Assembly: GCF_900104475.1 (NCBI RefSeq) | Contig: NZ_FNJR01000003.1 | Coordinates: 226,917 to 290,916, forward strand | Reading direction: 5' to 3' | DNA: 64,000 bases | DNA from: Actinopolyspora xinjiangensis | GTDB lineage: Bacteria; Actinomycetota; Actinomycetes; Mycobacteriales; Pseudonocardiaceae | Shown: positions 17,828 through 26,312 of the stretch, piece after piece | Position numbering within the stretch: position 1 is the first letter of the stretch | How the letters are laid out: every line of letters starts with the position of its first letter | Notes under the pieces: generated by a model | The model's database searches: none | Told to the model about the DNA's origin: nothing | What the model saw: only the letters and a program-made list of their open reading frames with translations | Position numbers and translations under genes: made by a program

Positions 17828-18811
17828 TCAAATCACGTAGGGCCATCCCTGGGCGTCCCAAGCGAGCAGGTTTATGCCCAGCTTGTGCGCACCGGAATCG
17901 TTGGCGTCGTAGTAGTGGTAGACGAGCAGGCTGCCGTCGGAGTCGTGCATCACGCTCTGTCCACCCGGGCCGATGACGTTGTCGTGGCTTCCGAGTATCC
18001 GTGTGCCCCCGCCCTGCAGCATCGGTGTGCCGGAACGGTCCACATAAGGTCCGGTGGGAGAGGTGGAACGTCCGACCATGACCCGGTACGTGCTGTCGGT
18101 ACCCTCGCAGCACTGCCCGAAGGAGACGATGAGGTAGAAGTAGCCGTCGCGCTCGACGATCTCCGGAGCCTCGACCTCGTCCGAGGAGGGACCGCTGGCC
18201 AGGTGATAGAGGGTGCGATCGCTACCGTGCTGCTTGCCGGTCGATGGATCCAACCTGATCATGCGGATACCGCTCCAGAAGGAGCCGAAGGTCAGCCACC
18301 ACTTTCCGGAGCTGTCGACGAACAGGTTCGGATCGATGGCGTTGTGGTTGTCACTGGTGGTCGTGCTGTGGACGATGCCCTGGTCCTGCCAGTCACCTGG
18401 CTCACCGGTCGCGCTGGTGGCCAGGCCGATCGCCGAGTGATTCGACCCGAACGAGGAGGCGGCGTAGTAGAGCAGGTACCTGCCGCCGTGGTGGGAGACG
18501 TCCGGCGCCCAGATGTCTCCCGCGGAATTGTAGTCGTAAACCCAGGACGGAACGCTGGAGAACACCGAACCGGTGCGCGTGAAATCGATTCGGTCCGTGG
18601 AATGGCGCATCTGTATTCCGCCGCCGGTGGAGAACAGTCGGTAACCGGATTCGGTTCGCACCATCGACGGGTCGTGTGCGGCGATGTCGCCGGTAACGGT
18701 GCCGGGCATCGGGTAATCCGCCGCCGACGCGCCGGGGGCGGCGATTCCGAGAGTGGTCAACAACGCCGCGAGCACGCCCGCGATCCGAAGGGGAATTCGA
18801 TAAGTAAACAT
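17828..18811 (-). CDS. Secreted GH43 endo-arabinanase
   Basis: Secreted glycoside hydrolase family 43 protein of 327 residues, probably endo-1,5-alpha-L-arabinanase. A Sec signal peptide (residues 1-30, ending GASA-AD) precedes a five-bladed propeller. The three GH43 acids are visible: general base in AAHDPSM, pKa modulator in NAIDPNLF, and general acid in EVEAPEIVERDGYFYL. Other family blocks are GDIWAPDVS and FGSFWSGI. GAGGAG stands just before the ATG. It would release arabino-oligosaccharides from pectic arabinan outside the cell. No arabinose uptake genes lie beside it. Confidence 0.88.
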   Translation of the reverse strand: MFTYRIPLRIAGVLAALLTTLGIAAPGASAADYPMPGTVTGDIAAHDPSMVRTESGYRLFSTGGGIQMRHSTDRIDFTRTGSVFSSVPSWVYDYNSAGDIWAPDVSHHGGRYLLYYAASSFGSNHSAIGLATSATGEPGDWQDQGIVHSTTTSDNHNAIDPNLFVDSSGKWWLTFGSFWSGIRMIRLDPSTGKQHGSDRTLYHLASGPSSDEVEAPEIVERDGYFYLIVSFGQCCEGTDSTYRVMVGRSTSPTGPYVDRSGTPMLQGGGTRILGSHDNVIGPGGQSVMHDSDGSLLVYHYYDANDSGAHKLGINLLAWDAQGWPYVI

Positions 18812-19513
18812 GGGCTCCTCAAAAGGTCGTCCGTGCTCGGCACACTAGGAATCGCGCGTTCTGCCGCCCGGCCGTGACACGCTGGGTCACCCGGCCGAGG
18901 TCGGCGAGCCACCCGAACGCGGTAGCCGATCGTCCCGAAACCGACTGTCCGAAGAACCGAACACCGTTCGAAAGCAAGCTAGGACGGCGTTACGTGACGG
19001 TCAACACAATCCGGCGCACAGCGTCCTTCCGGCGGCACCCCGGAGCACCCTTCCGGCGCAGTGCTCTCTCCGAATCGGCAGGATTCCCATCCGACCCCGC
19101 CGATGAACGAGTCCCGCCACGCTTCGCCACGGGAGCGGCTCGAAGAACACCGCGGTGCGCGGTAGGGTCCTGGCCAACTTTCCGGCCCCAGGACCACGAA
19201 CTCGGCACCGGCCCGGTCGAGACACACGGCCGAGCGCCCCACCCCTTCGGCGTTCTCCGGGTACATGACGACACCGCCGCCACCTTCGGTGACCAGCTCC
19301 GCCGTGCGGTCACAGCCGGAGACGGTGAAAACCGGCTGCCGGTAGACGGAAGAAGTGGTCACCGTCGAGCCCGTCCCCGACACTCGCGATTTCCGCTGGA
19401 GCGCCACTCACCGGCGGGACACGGGAGGAGCACGCCGCGATTCCCGGGCGGAAACCGGCTCGCCGGAAGGAACGACTGTGCCTACCCCCACAGCCGGGCG
19501 GGACTTCCCGGGC
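18812..19513. other. Long gap between the GH43 and GntR genes
   Basis: About 700 bases without a confident gene. The right part includes a minus-strand frame listed separately as a weak candidate gene. The left part (18812-18978) presumably holds the GH43 promoter. I see no repeats or RNA gene. Confidence 0.5.
18979..19407 (-). CDS. Possible hypothetical protein
   Basis: A 142-residue frame with a GTG start. From about 19407 down to 19165 the third codon positions are mostly G or C, as in the real genes around it, and the peptide (with CDRTAELVTEGGGGVVMYP) is not low-complexity. The last third loses this bias. There is no ribosome binding site before the start, and I recognise no family. It may be the decayed end of an old gene or not a gene at all. 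Confidence 0.3.
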   Translation of the reverse strand: MALQRKSRVSGTGSTVTTSSVYRQPVFTVSGCDRTAELVTEGGGGVVMYPENAEGVGRSAVCLDRAGAEFVVLGPESWPGPYRAPRCSSSRSRGEAWRDSFIGGVGWESCRFGESTAPEGCSGVPPEGRCAPDCVDRHVTPS

Positions 19514-20260
19514 CTATCGCGTCTGCAACAGCGGCACGGCGGGCGCTCCGCTGGGCAGCATGTACTTGCCGATCAACAGCGGTGTGCTGTCGCTGCGGAC
19601 CACCTGGGTGATCAGCACCACAGGCGTGTCGGAGGGACGTCGGAACGCCGCGCCGCGCTGCCCTCCGAGCACGCTCGCGGTGATCGCGCTCGAACCACGC
19701 AGCGACAGCTCGGAGAAACGCGAGGTCAACACGTCCAGCATGGTCCTGGGCTGTTCCGAGGCGGCGCGCAGCGCTTCGGGGAGCTGAGAGGAGAGTTCGG
19801 CCAGCGAGTCGTCCGGCAGAATCCATTCCTGCACCAGGCACGCCGGTGAGCCGTCGACGTCGACGATGCTCTCCCAGAACCGGATCTCGCTGGCCGCGGG
19901 GACCGGTAAGTGCTGTAGCACCAGGTCGGTGGGTTCCTCGGTGGAACGGGCGAGCACCCGCACCGCCGCGGTCTCGCCTCCCAGAAGCTTCTCGACGGAG
20001 TTCAGGCGCTCGAACCCCCGGTGCGGTGTCCCGGTGCTGACCGTGCGCCCCACTCCCCGACGAACCGTGATCACACCGTCCTCCTGCAGCAGGATCAACG
20101 CCTCACGCAGCGCCGGACGGCTCACCCCCAGCTCACCGGCCAGCTCGGGTTCGGACGGCAGCGCCGAACCGGGCGGGTAGTCTCCTGCGCGGATGGCGTT
20201 CACGATCCGCTCGTAGAGCTCCACAGACGGTCTGCGCTGTGACCCACGACTGCCCGGCAC
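19514..20260 (-). CDS. GntR-family regulator with UTRA domain
   Basis: Transcription factor of 248 residues. The N-terminal winged helix has the GntR pattern: VELYERIVNAIRAGDYPPGS, then LPSEPELAGELGVSRPALRE, then LQEDGVITVRRGVGRTV. The rest is a UTRA/HutC-type ligand domain. It is divergent from the adenosine deaminase gene, and two copies of one inverted-repeat site lie between them, so it probably represses both genes and responds to a purine nucleoside or related ligand (inference). Confidence 0.88.
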   Translation of the reverse strand: MPGSRGSQRRPSVELYERIVNAIRAGDYPPGSALPSEPELAGELGVSRPALREALILLQEDGVITVRRGVGRTVSTGTPHRGFERLNSVEKLLGGETAAVRVLARSTEEPTDLVLQHLPVPAASEIRFWESIVDVDGSPACLVQEWILPDDSLAELSSQLPEALRAASEQPRTMLDVLTSRFSELSLRGSSAITASVLGGQRGAAFRRPSDTPVVLITQVVRSDSTPLLIGKYMLPSGAPAVPLLQTR

Positions 20261-20280
20261 GCTTCACCTCGCTCAAAACT

Positions 20281-20292
20281 TTGTCAGACAAG
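20281..20292. promoter_or_regulatory. GntR operator, copy 1
   Basis: TTGTCAGACAAG, a near-perfect dyad that is the reverse complement of CTTGTCTGACAA. It lies 20 bases upstream of the gntR start and matches the copy at 20426-20437. Confidence 0.7.
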
Positions 20293-20381
20293 CTAGTTCG
20301 AACTTCCTCATCCGGTCAATCCGGCACACCACACCGCCAGGACGAACGAACACACCGAAGGGCGTCGAACCCGAGAGAGGT

Positions 20382-20411
20382 TTGACAAGTTCGCTCCCCG
20401 ACGTGTACACA
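20382..20411 (+). promoter_or_regulatory. Promoter of the adenosine deaminase gene
   Basis: TTGACA at 20382-20387 and TACACA at 20406-20411 with an 18-base spacer. The GntR site at 20426-20437 would fall just downstream of the start of transcription, a good position for repression. Confidence 0.6.
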
Positions 20412-20425
20412 CTCGAAAAATCAAA

Positions 20426-20437
20426 CTTGTCTGACAG
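20426..20437. promoter_or_regulatory. GntR operator, copy 2
   Basis: CTTGTCTGACAG, the inverse of the copy at 20281-20292 with an 11-base match. It lies between the predicted promoter and the adenosine deaminase start. Confidence 0.7.
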
Positions 20438-20466
20438 CATCGTCACGGTTCGAGGAGGTACCGCTG

Positions 20467-21630
20467 TTGCGAGGAATGACCACCGGCCCCACCGACGAAC
20501 AGATCAGGCAAGCCCCGAAGGTACTGCTGCACGATCACCTCGACGGCGGACTGCGCCCCCGAACCGTCGCCGAGCTCGCCGCGCGCGACGGCTACGAACA
20601 ACTACCGAGCACGGATCCGGGAGAGCTGGAGAACTGGTTCGCGGCCGCCGCCGAAGCAGGCTCGCTGGAGGAGTACCTGGAGCGTTTCACCCACACGGTC
20701 GGGGTACTGCAAACCCCCGAGGCGCTGCGGCGCGTCGCAGCGGAGTGCGCCGAGGACCTGGCCGCCGACGGTGTGGTCTACGCAGAGATCCGGTATGCCC
20801 CCGAACTGAGCACGCAGACGGGCATGGAACTGGACGAGGTGGTCGAGGCGATCCTGGCCGGTTTCGGCGACGGGGCCAACCGTGCGGCGGAGCAGGGGCG
20901 GCGCATCCGTGTCGGACTGCTGCTGTGCGCGATGCGGCAGGCCTCGCGGTCCTCCGAGATCGCCAGACTGGCGGTGCGCTACCGCGACCAGGGCGTGGTC
21001 GGGTTCGACATCGCGGGCCCCGAAGCCGGCCACCCGCCCACCCAGTCGCTGGAGGCGTTCGAGTACCTGCGACGGGAGAACTTCCACTTCACCATCCACG
21101 CCGGTGAAGGATTCGGACTTCCTTCCATATGGGAGGCCATCCAGTACTGCGGCGCGGCGCGGCTGGGCCACGGGGTCCGGATCCTCGACGACATCACGTT
21201 CGACGAGAGCGGCACCGCCCACCTGGGACGGCTCGCCTCCTTCGTCCGGGACCGGCGAATTCCGCTCGAGATGTGCCCCAGGTCGAACGTGCACACCGGA
21301 ACGGTGAACTCGCTGCCGGAACACCCGATCGCGCTGCTGCGCGAGCTGCACTTTCGCGTGACGGTCAACACCGACAACAGGCTGATGAGCCAGACCAGCA
21401 TGAGCAGGGAGTTCAGGGAGCTCATCGACACCTTCGGATACACCCTGGACGACCTGCAGTGGTTCACCGTGAACGCGATGAAGTCGTCCTTCCTGCCGTT
21501 CAACCAGCGACTCGCGCTGATCAACGAGGTGATCAAGCCGGGCTATGCCGCGCTGCGCTCCGAGTCGCTGTTCGGCAAGGTCGACGAGTCGGTGGGGCCG
21601 GTGGCGACGACCTCCGGAAGTGGTGAGTGA
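20467..21630 (+). CDS. add: Adenosine deaminase
   Basis: Zinc-dependent deaminase of 387 residues converting adenosine (and deoxyadenosine) to inosine in purine salvage. The metal-binding HxH is in LLHDHLDGG near residue 20, the catalytic Glu in IHAGEGFG, a further His in RLGHGVRI, and the Asp ligand in NTDNRLMS, the form common in actinobacterial enzymes. GGAGG sits eight bases before the TTG at 20467; the ATG at 20476 is too far from it, so TTG is taken as start. It is controlled by the divergent GntR gene through shared operators. Relatives act on other adenine-containing nucleosides, so exact specificity is open. Confidence 0.92.
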   Translation: MRGMTTGPTDEQIRQAPKVLLHDHLDGGLRPRTVAELAARDGYEQLPSTDPGELENWFAAAAEAGSLEEYLERFTHTVGVLQTPEALRRVAAECAEDLAADGVVYAEIRYAPELSTQTGMELDEVVEAILAGFGDGANRAAEQGRRIRVGLLLCAMRQASRSSEIARLAVRYRDQGVVGFDIAGPEAGHPPTQSLEAFEYLRRENFHFTIHAGEGFGLPSIWEAIQYCGAARLGHGVRILDDITFDESGTAHLGRLASFVRDRRIPLEMCPRSNVHTGTVNSLPEHPIALLRELHFRVTVNTDNRLMSQTSMSREFRELIDTFGYTLDDLQWFTVNAMKSSFLPFNQRLALINEVIKPGYAALRSESLFGKVDESVGPVATTSGSGE

Positions 21631-21651
21631 CTGACTCGGTGCGGAACGGCT

Positions 21652-21716
21652 CGCTCGATGCCCGGGTCCCGCCCGCGAGGCGAACGCCCGGACCGCGCCG
21701 CTGGGCGCATCGAGCG
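21652..21716 (+). terminator. Long-stem hairpin after add
   Basis: 10-bp arms CGCTCGATGC and GCATCGAGCG separated by 45 GC-rich bases, just past the adenosine deaminase stop. It is a plausible terminator but the loop is long. Confidence 0.5.
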
Positions 21717-21961
21717 GGTCCCACCGCCACGTCCCCGGAGTCGCCCGGTGGCGCGCCCAGCCCCACGTGCGCCGAGCGCCTCGCTCCGCCGCGAACCGAA
21801 TCGCGGCGAGCGGAAGGAGTCCGTCGACGGGGCTGTGAGCACGACTCCCCTGCGGGGGCCGTGACGGTCCGCGGGAACCGACTCCCGCGCCGGGGACTGT
21901 CACACGTTTCGTGGACGGCGAACCACCGGTCCCAGCCGGGCGGTCGCGGCCGGGGGATGAC
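21717..21961. other. Non-coding remainder of the add-csoR gap
   Basis: The convergent gap between add and csoR totals 331 bases. Beyond the hairpin at 21652-21716 I see only GC-rich sequence without a supported gene or repeat. Confidence 0.5.
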
Positions 21962-22243
21962 TCAGGAACGCACCAGACGGGCGATGGCCTCGCTGGCCTC
22001 CTGGATCTTGGCGTCGGCGTCCTCGCCACCCTCCGAGACCGCCTCGGCCACGCAGTGCTTGAGGTGCTCGTCCAGCAGTCCCAGCGAAACCGCCTGCAGT
22101 CCCCGTGTCACGGCCGATACCTGCGTGAGCACGTCGATGCAGTACTCGTCGTTCTCGACCATCCGCGCCAGGCCACGAACCTGGCCCTCGACGCGCCGCA
22201 GCCGTTTGAGGTACTCCTCCTTGTCCTGGGTGTAGCCACGCAT
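21962..22243 (-). CDS. csoR: CsoR/RcnR-type metal-sensing repressor
   Basis: All-helical DUF156 repressor of 93 residues. The copper-sensing triad of CsoR is present as Cys35, His60 and Cys64 (the last two in EHLKHC). Cu(I) binding would release it from DNA and derepress copper export genes. GGGAGG lies four bases before the ATG. No copper ATPase or chaperone gene is adjacent, so its targets lie elsewhere, or the sensor responds to a thiol-reactive signal as CstR-type relatives do. Confidence 0.88.
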   Translation of the reverse strand: MRGYTQDKEEYLKRLRRVEGQVRGLARMVENDEYCIDVLTQVSAVTRGLQAVSLGLLDEHLKHCVAEAVSEGGEDADAKIQEASEAIARLVRS

Positions 22244-22365
22244 ACGACCTCCCTAGTCAACGCGAACGAACCGCCACCCAGATTACCCCCTCCCCGTATC
22301 CGTATCACACCGAACCAGTCGCCCCCGAACGCTCGCGGCTATCCAGCCCCGGACGAAACGCGGAA

Positions 22366-22947
22366 TCACGCCAGCAGCCGGGCGGCCGCCTGTCTGGCTA
22401 CCCCGACCGGATCACGCACCCGCCCGGTTCCGGTGGTGACGAGCGCTCCCTCCAGCAGCAGGAAGATCTGCTCGGCCAGCGGTCCCGAATCCGCCGCTCC
22501 GGTCTCGGCGACCAGTTCGGCCAACCAACCCCGCAACCGCGCCTTGTCCGCCTCGATCACCGCCTGTGCCGGGTGCTGGGGGTCGGCGAGTTCGGCCTCG
22601 GCGTTGACGAACGCACACCCTCGGGGACACTCCCGTTCGAGCCAGCTCGCCAGGATGTCGAAGACCGCCAGGACCCGATCCCCCGGTGCGCCCCCCACAG
22701 CACGCAGTTCGGTGTCGAAGAACTCGCTCCAGCGCTGTTCCCGGCGTTCGAGATAGGCGACCACGAGTTCATCCTTGGACCGGAAGTGGTTGTACAGGCT
22801 CATCTTGGCGACTCCGGCCCGCTCGATGACCGTGTCGATACCGACGGCGCGAATGCCGTGCCGGTAGAACAGCTCGGAAGCGGCGTCGAGCAACCGCTCC
22901 CGCGCGGAACCCGACCGTGGTTCTGGTGTCGCCGTGCCGGTACTCAT
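22366..22947 (-). CDS. TetR-family transcriptional regulator
   Basis: Regulator of 193 residues. The TetR helix-turn-helix covers about residues 15-65 (LLDAASELFYRHGIRAVGID, then GVAKMSLYNHFRSKDELV). The C-terminal ligand domain has CPRGCAFVNAEAEL, seen in a common actinobacterial subgroup. The frame is open far upstream, but GGGAGGGAAG lies just before the ATG at 22945-22947, where homology begins. No neighbour is an obvious target. It may be autoregulated. Confidence 0.88.
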   Translation of the reverse strand: MSTGTATPEPRSGSARERLLDAASELFYRHGIRAVGIDTVIERAGVAKMSLYNHFRSKDELVVAYLERREQRWSEFFDTELRAVGGAPGDRVLAVFDILASWLERECPRGCAFVNAEAELADPQHPAQAVIEADKARLRGWLAELVAETGAADSGPLAEQIFLLLEGALVTTGTGRVRDPVGVARQAAARLLA

Positions 22948-23470
22948 CAGCAGGTCTTCCCTCCCTCGCCGTCGCGAGCTCGACGGTACTCGCGACACCA
23001 ACGACCCGCGGACGGTACCGGTCGACCGGGACCACCACTTCCGAGCGATCCCGCCCCGGACGGCCCCACGCTCCAGCGGTAACACCTGGCACGATCCACG
23101 TCCTCCTCCGGTCGAGCGGAGATGACGATGCACGAGAGCACTCCTGAAAGTGACCGGTCGAGATGACGGGCCGAACGCGCGCCGCGGCCGGACACCACGG
23201 GCTGACCGACCCCACCGAGCTGTCGATGCCGGAAGTCGTCGCCACTTTCCGGAGGGGAACCGGTCACGAGGTGCACCACACCGCTCCGGGAACGGTCCGG
23301 TTCGCCGTACGTTCGCGGCGACGGAAGCATTTCCGCTCCGCTGCTCGGACCCCTGGCCCGGCGTGTTCGATCCCCACCCGGCGAAACGACTACTCTGGGT
23401 TCGGGAGGACCGCACAGCGAGCACAAGCTGTCCGGACGCGGTCAAGACGCCCCGCCGGAGGCGGTGAACG
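22948..23470. other. Gap between TetR and site-2 protease genes
   Basis: A 523-base divergent gap. Open frames in it are short, lack ribosome binding sites and have poor codon bias. It should carry both promoters; I see no distinct operator. Confidence 0.5.
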
Positions 23471-24694
23471 GTGATGACGGGAACGATTCCGCTGGGTCGG
23501 GTGGCCGGTATACGCCTGCAGCTGCACTGGAGTGTGGCGGGCATCATCGGGTTGATCATTTTCATGCTGGGGGCCTACTGGCTGCCCACCACGCTGCCCG
23601 GGCACGCCACGGTCTTCTACTGGATCGCGAGCACCGCCGCCGCACTGCTGCTGATCGTCTCGGTGCTGCTGCACGAACTGGCCCACGCGCTCGTGGCACT
23701 GCGACACGGGCTCGGCGTGGACAAGATCACCCTGTGGCTGCTCGGAGGAGTAGCCCGGCTGCGCGGCGAGGCCGCCACGCCCAGGGCTGAACTGTTCATC
23801 GCCGGGGTGGGGCCTCTGGTGAGCGGCGTGGTGGCTGGAGTGTTCGTGCTGGCGACGTGGGTGCTGGCCACGTTGCAGGCCGGCCAGCTGGCGATCATCG
23901 TGGCGGCCTACCTCGGCGTACTGAACCTCGCGGTGATGGTGTTCAACCTGCTTCCGGCCGCCCCGCTGGACGGTGGTCGTATCCTGCGCGCGGTGATCTG
24001 GTCCCGCACCGGGCAGCGCTTCAAGGCGGCCCTGTGGGCGACGCGCACGGGAGCGGGGCTGGGCTTCCTGCTCATAGCAGGCGGATTCGTCAGCGTGGTC
24101 ACCCGTGGCCTCGAGGGGATCTGGGCGATGCTGGTCGGCCTGTTCGTGGTGCAGGCGGCCGCTGCCGAACGCCAGCAGGCCCGGCTGGGCATGGCGCTCG
24201 GCGACACTCGGATAGACGATCTGGTGACGGTCGGTTCCACTCCCCTCTGGTCGGACCTCTCGGTGGGGCAGGTCCTGGAGTCCCAGTTCGGAAACGACGG
24301 CTCCGTGCTGGCCGTGGTGGACCGCGACGGCACCCTGCGGGGGATGCTGGACCCGCGACGCCTGCACGGCACGGCTGGTTACGAGCGGGACCGGAGGACG
24401 CTGCGCGAACTGGCCGATCCCCTCTCGGAGTTCACCACCGCGGCAGCACGGGAGACCGTGACCAGCGTACTCGCTAGGTACGACGATCCCCGGCGTTCGA
24501 TCCTGGTGCTCGACGAGGGTCGGGCGGTGGGGCTGGTCCCGCCCTCGGAGATCCAGCGAGTCGTTTCCGAACTGATGCCGGGTGGCTCGGGACTCCGCCC
24601 CGGAGCCTCACCGGGCGGGGACGGCGGTAGTGGCCATGCCGACCCGAGCCCACCGCCGGACTGGTGGTACCCGGGACAGCGCCGGGAACGATGA
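23471..24694 (+). CDS. Site-2 protease family M50 metalloprotease with CBS domains
   Basis: Membrane zinc protease of about 407 residues. HELAH at 68-72 supplies two zinc ligands and the catalytic Glu; the third ligand is the Asp in NLLPAAPLDGG, about 95 residues later. Five to six hydrophobic segments fill residues 10-240. The C-terminal part (about 250-370) looks like a CBS pair that may bind adenine nucleotides. It matches the SpoIVFB-like Rip3 type of intramembrane proteases that cut membrane-bound regulators. GGAG lies ten bases before the GTG; the next codon ATG is an equal alternative. Confidence 0.88.
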   Translation: MMTGTIPLGRVAGIRLQLHWSVAGIIGLIIFMLGAYWLPTTLPGHATVFYWIASTAAALLLIVSVLLHELAHALVALRHGLGVDKITLWLLGGVARLRGEAATPRAELFIAGVGPLVSGVVAGVFVLATWVLATLQAGQLAIIVAAYLGVLNLAVMVFNLLPAAPLDGGRILRAVIWSRTGQRFKAALWATRTGAGLGFLLIAGGFVSVVTRGLEGIWAMLVGLFVVQAAAAERQQARLGMALGDTRIDDLVTVGSTPLWSDLSVGQVLESQFGNDGSVLAVVDRDGTLRGMLDPRRLHGTAGYERDRRTLRELADPLSEFTTAAARETVTSVLARYDDPRRSILVLDEGRAVGLVPPSEIQRVVSELMPGGSGLRPGASPGGDGGSGHADPSPPPDWWYPGQRRER

Positions 24695-24745
24695 GGCGGG
24701 ACGGCCCGGCAGCGCGCGAATCCCCGGGGATCCGGACCCGGCCGT

Positions 24746-24979
24746 TCACTCCCCGGTCTCGCCGGGTGGTATCCACATCGTGCCGGTTCGTTCCACCGAG
24801 ACCACTCCCGGCACCGTGCTGGCCGCGTCGAAAAGTTCCGCGTCCAGCGATCCTGTGATCACCCCGACCAGCTCCAGTACCCGCTCGACGCGCATCCCGG
24901 CCTGACGCAGTCGCTCGGCGACGGTTCCGATGTGGTCGACCCACTCGTCGCCTACCGTGACCACCACTTCTTCGGACAT
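24746..24979 (-). CDS. Small propeptide-like (I9-like) protein beside the subtilase
   Basis: A 77-residue protein beginning MSEEVVVTVGDEWVDHIGTV. The pattern is strand, amphipathic helix with RLRQAGM, strand, ITGSLD, helix, then VPGVVSVERTG, which resembles a subtilisin propeptide (inhibitor I9, ferredoxin-like fold). It begins 16 bases after the stop of the S8 peptidase gene on the same strand. Inference: a separate chaperone/inhibitor for that peptidase. Some relatives are labelled aldolase by mistake; at this length it cannot be an aldolase. No strong ribosome binding site is present, so coupling to the peptidase gene is likely. Confidence 0.65.
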   Translation of the reverse strand: MSEEVVVTVGDEWVDHIGTVAERLRQAGMRVERVLELVGVITGSLDAELFDAASTVPGVVSVERTGTMWIPPGETGE

Positions 24980-24995
24980 GGGAACCGGCCCGGTA

Positions 24996-26312
24996 TCACG
25001 ACGGCGCCTTGGCGATGCCCGCGCCGACGTCGACGCCGGGCAGTTCGAGCCGTTGTGCGCCACGCACCAGTTCCGACCACAACGCCTGGCCCCGCGCGTC
25101 GGTGCGCTGTGCCCACAACGCGGCGATGCCCGAGACGTGCGGAGTGGCCATGCTCGTACCGGAAATGGCGCGGTACCTGCGGTCCATGGGCCAGGTAGAG
25201 TACACATCCACCCCTGGTGCCGCGATGTCCACCTGCCCGCCGTCCACCGGATTGCTGCGCGCGGAGAAATCGGCGATGCCGAGCCGCGAGTCCAACGCGC
25301 CCACCGCCATGATGGAGGGGCTGTTGGCGGGCACCCCCACGAATCCGGGATCTCCGGAATCGCGGTCGGCGTTGTTGCCCGCGGCGGCCACGATCAGCGA
25401 ACCACGGTTCAGCGCACGTCTGCCCACGATCTCGTAACGCCAGGAGACCCTCCGGATGTCGGCGCCCAGTGACAGGGAAATCACCCGGCAGTCGTTGCTG
25501 ACCGCCCAGTTGATCGCGGCGAGGATGTTGGTGTCCGTGCCGGACCCGTCGTCGCCGAGCACCTTGCCCACCAGGATCTCGGCCTGTCCCGCCACGCCGT
25601 AGCGTCGACTGCCCGGTGGTTCCGGTGGGTTCGACGGACCGCAGGAAGTGCCCACGCAGTGGGTGCCGTGCCCGTTTCCGTCCTGGGCCCGCTCACCGGA
25701 GACGAAGGAGCGCGCCGTGAGCTCGCGCTCGGCGAAGTCCGGGTGCCGGAGGTCGAGTCCGGTGTCCAGCACCGCCACGCCGATGCCCTGGCCGGTCCGC
25801 TCGGAGTCGAGGACCCCGGTGGCCTGCAGTCCCCACGTCGCCTCTGCGGTGTCGACGAATTCGACCGGCGCGGTCCGAACCGTTGCCCAGCCGGTGTCGG
25901 TGCTCGGTGGCTGAACCGTCGGTGACTCGCTCCGGGTTTCCCCCGGCCCGCCCAGGGCGTACATGAACTGCTCGGCCTCGACGGCCGTCACACGGGGATC
26001 GTCGGCCGCGGCGGCCATGATGGACGCCGCTCGGTCCGGATCGGCGGCGAAGGTGCCGATGCCGAGATCGGCGAACACCGTGGCGTCGGCCCCCTCGGCC
26101 TGCTCCACGTCGAGAGCACGCCACTCGTAGTCGGATGTGCTGGCCACGTTGACGGCGCCGCTCAGCGAGCGCAGCGCTTCGACCTGGTCGCTCTCCCTGG
26201 CGAAGGCCTCGTCGCTGAGCACCAGAACGTAACGTCCGGTCGGCGAGCCCCGGCCGTCGGGAGATTCGCCACCGGAAAGGTCGTCACCGGGTGAAGGAAC
26301 GGAACTGGACAT
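24996..26312 (-). CDS. Subtilisin-like serine protease (S8)
   Basis: Peptidase of 438 residues with the complete catalytic triad: Asp in VAVLDTGLDLRHPDF, His in GNGHGTHCVG, Ser in SGTSMATPHVSGIAALW. The oxyanion Asn is in AAAGNN. Residues 15-130 form an N-terminal region with its own I9-like segment (RYVLVLSDEAF to VTAVEAEQFMYAL). There is no Sec signal peptide, so it may act inside the cell or leave by another route. GGAGG lies nine bases before the ATG at 26310-26312; an upstream in-frame start would add ten residues. It is followed by a free propeptide-like gene. Confidence 0.9.
   Translation of the reverse strand: MSSSVPSPGDDLSGGESPDGRGSPTGRYVLVLSDEAFARESDQVEALRSLSGAVNVASTSDYEWRALDVEQAEGADATVFADLGIGTFAADPDRAASIMAAAADDPRVTAVEAEQFMYALGGPGETRSESPTVQPPSTDTGWATVRTAPVEFVDTAEATWGLQATGVLDSERTGQGIGVAVLDTGLDLRHPDFAERELTARSFVSGERAQDGNGHGTHCVGTSCGPSNPPEPPGSRRYGVAGQAEILVGKVLGDDGSGTDTNILAAINWAVSNDCRVISLSLGADIRRVSWRYEIVGRRALNRGSLIVAAAGNNADRDSGDPGFVGVPANSPSIMAVGALDSRLGIADFSARSNPVDGGQVDIAAPGVDVYSTWPMDRRYRAISGTSMATPHVSGIAALWAQRTDARGQALWSELVRGAQRLELPGVDVGAGIAKAPS

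Noticed and set aside
23471-24694. Site-2 protease as part of a sigma/anti-sigma pair
   Set aside because: No sigma factor, anti-sigma factor or site-1 protease gene is adjacent; the subtilase next door is convergent and unrelated in layout.
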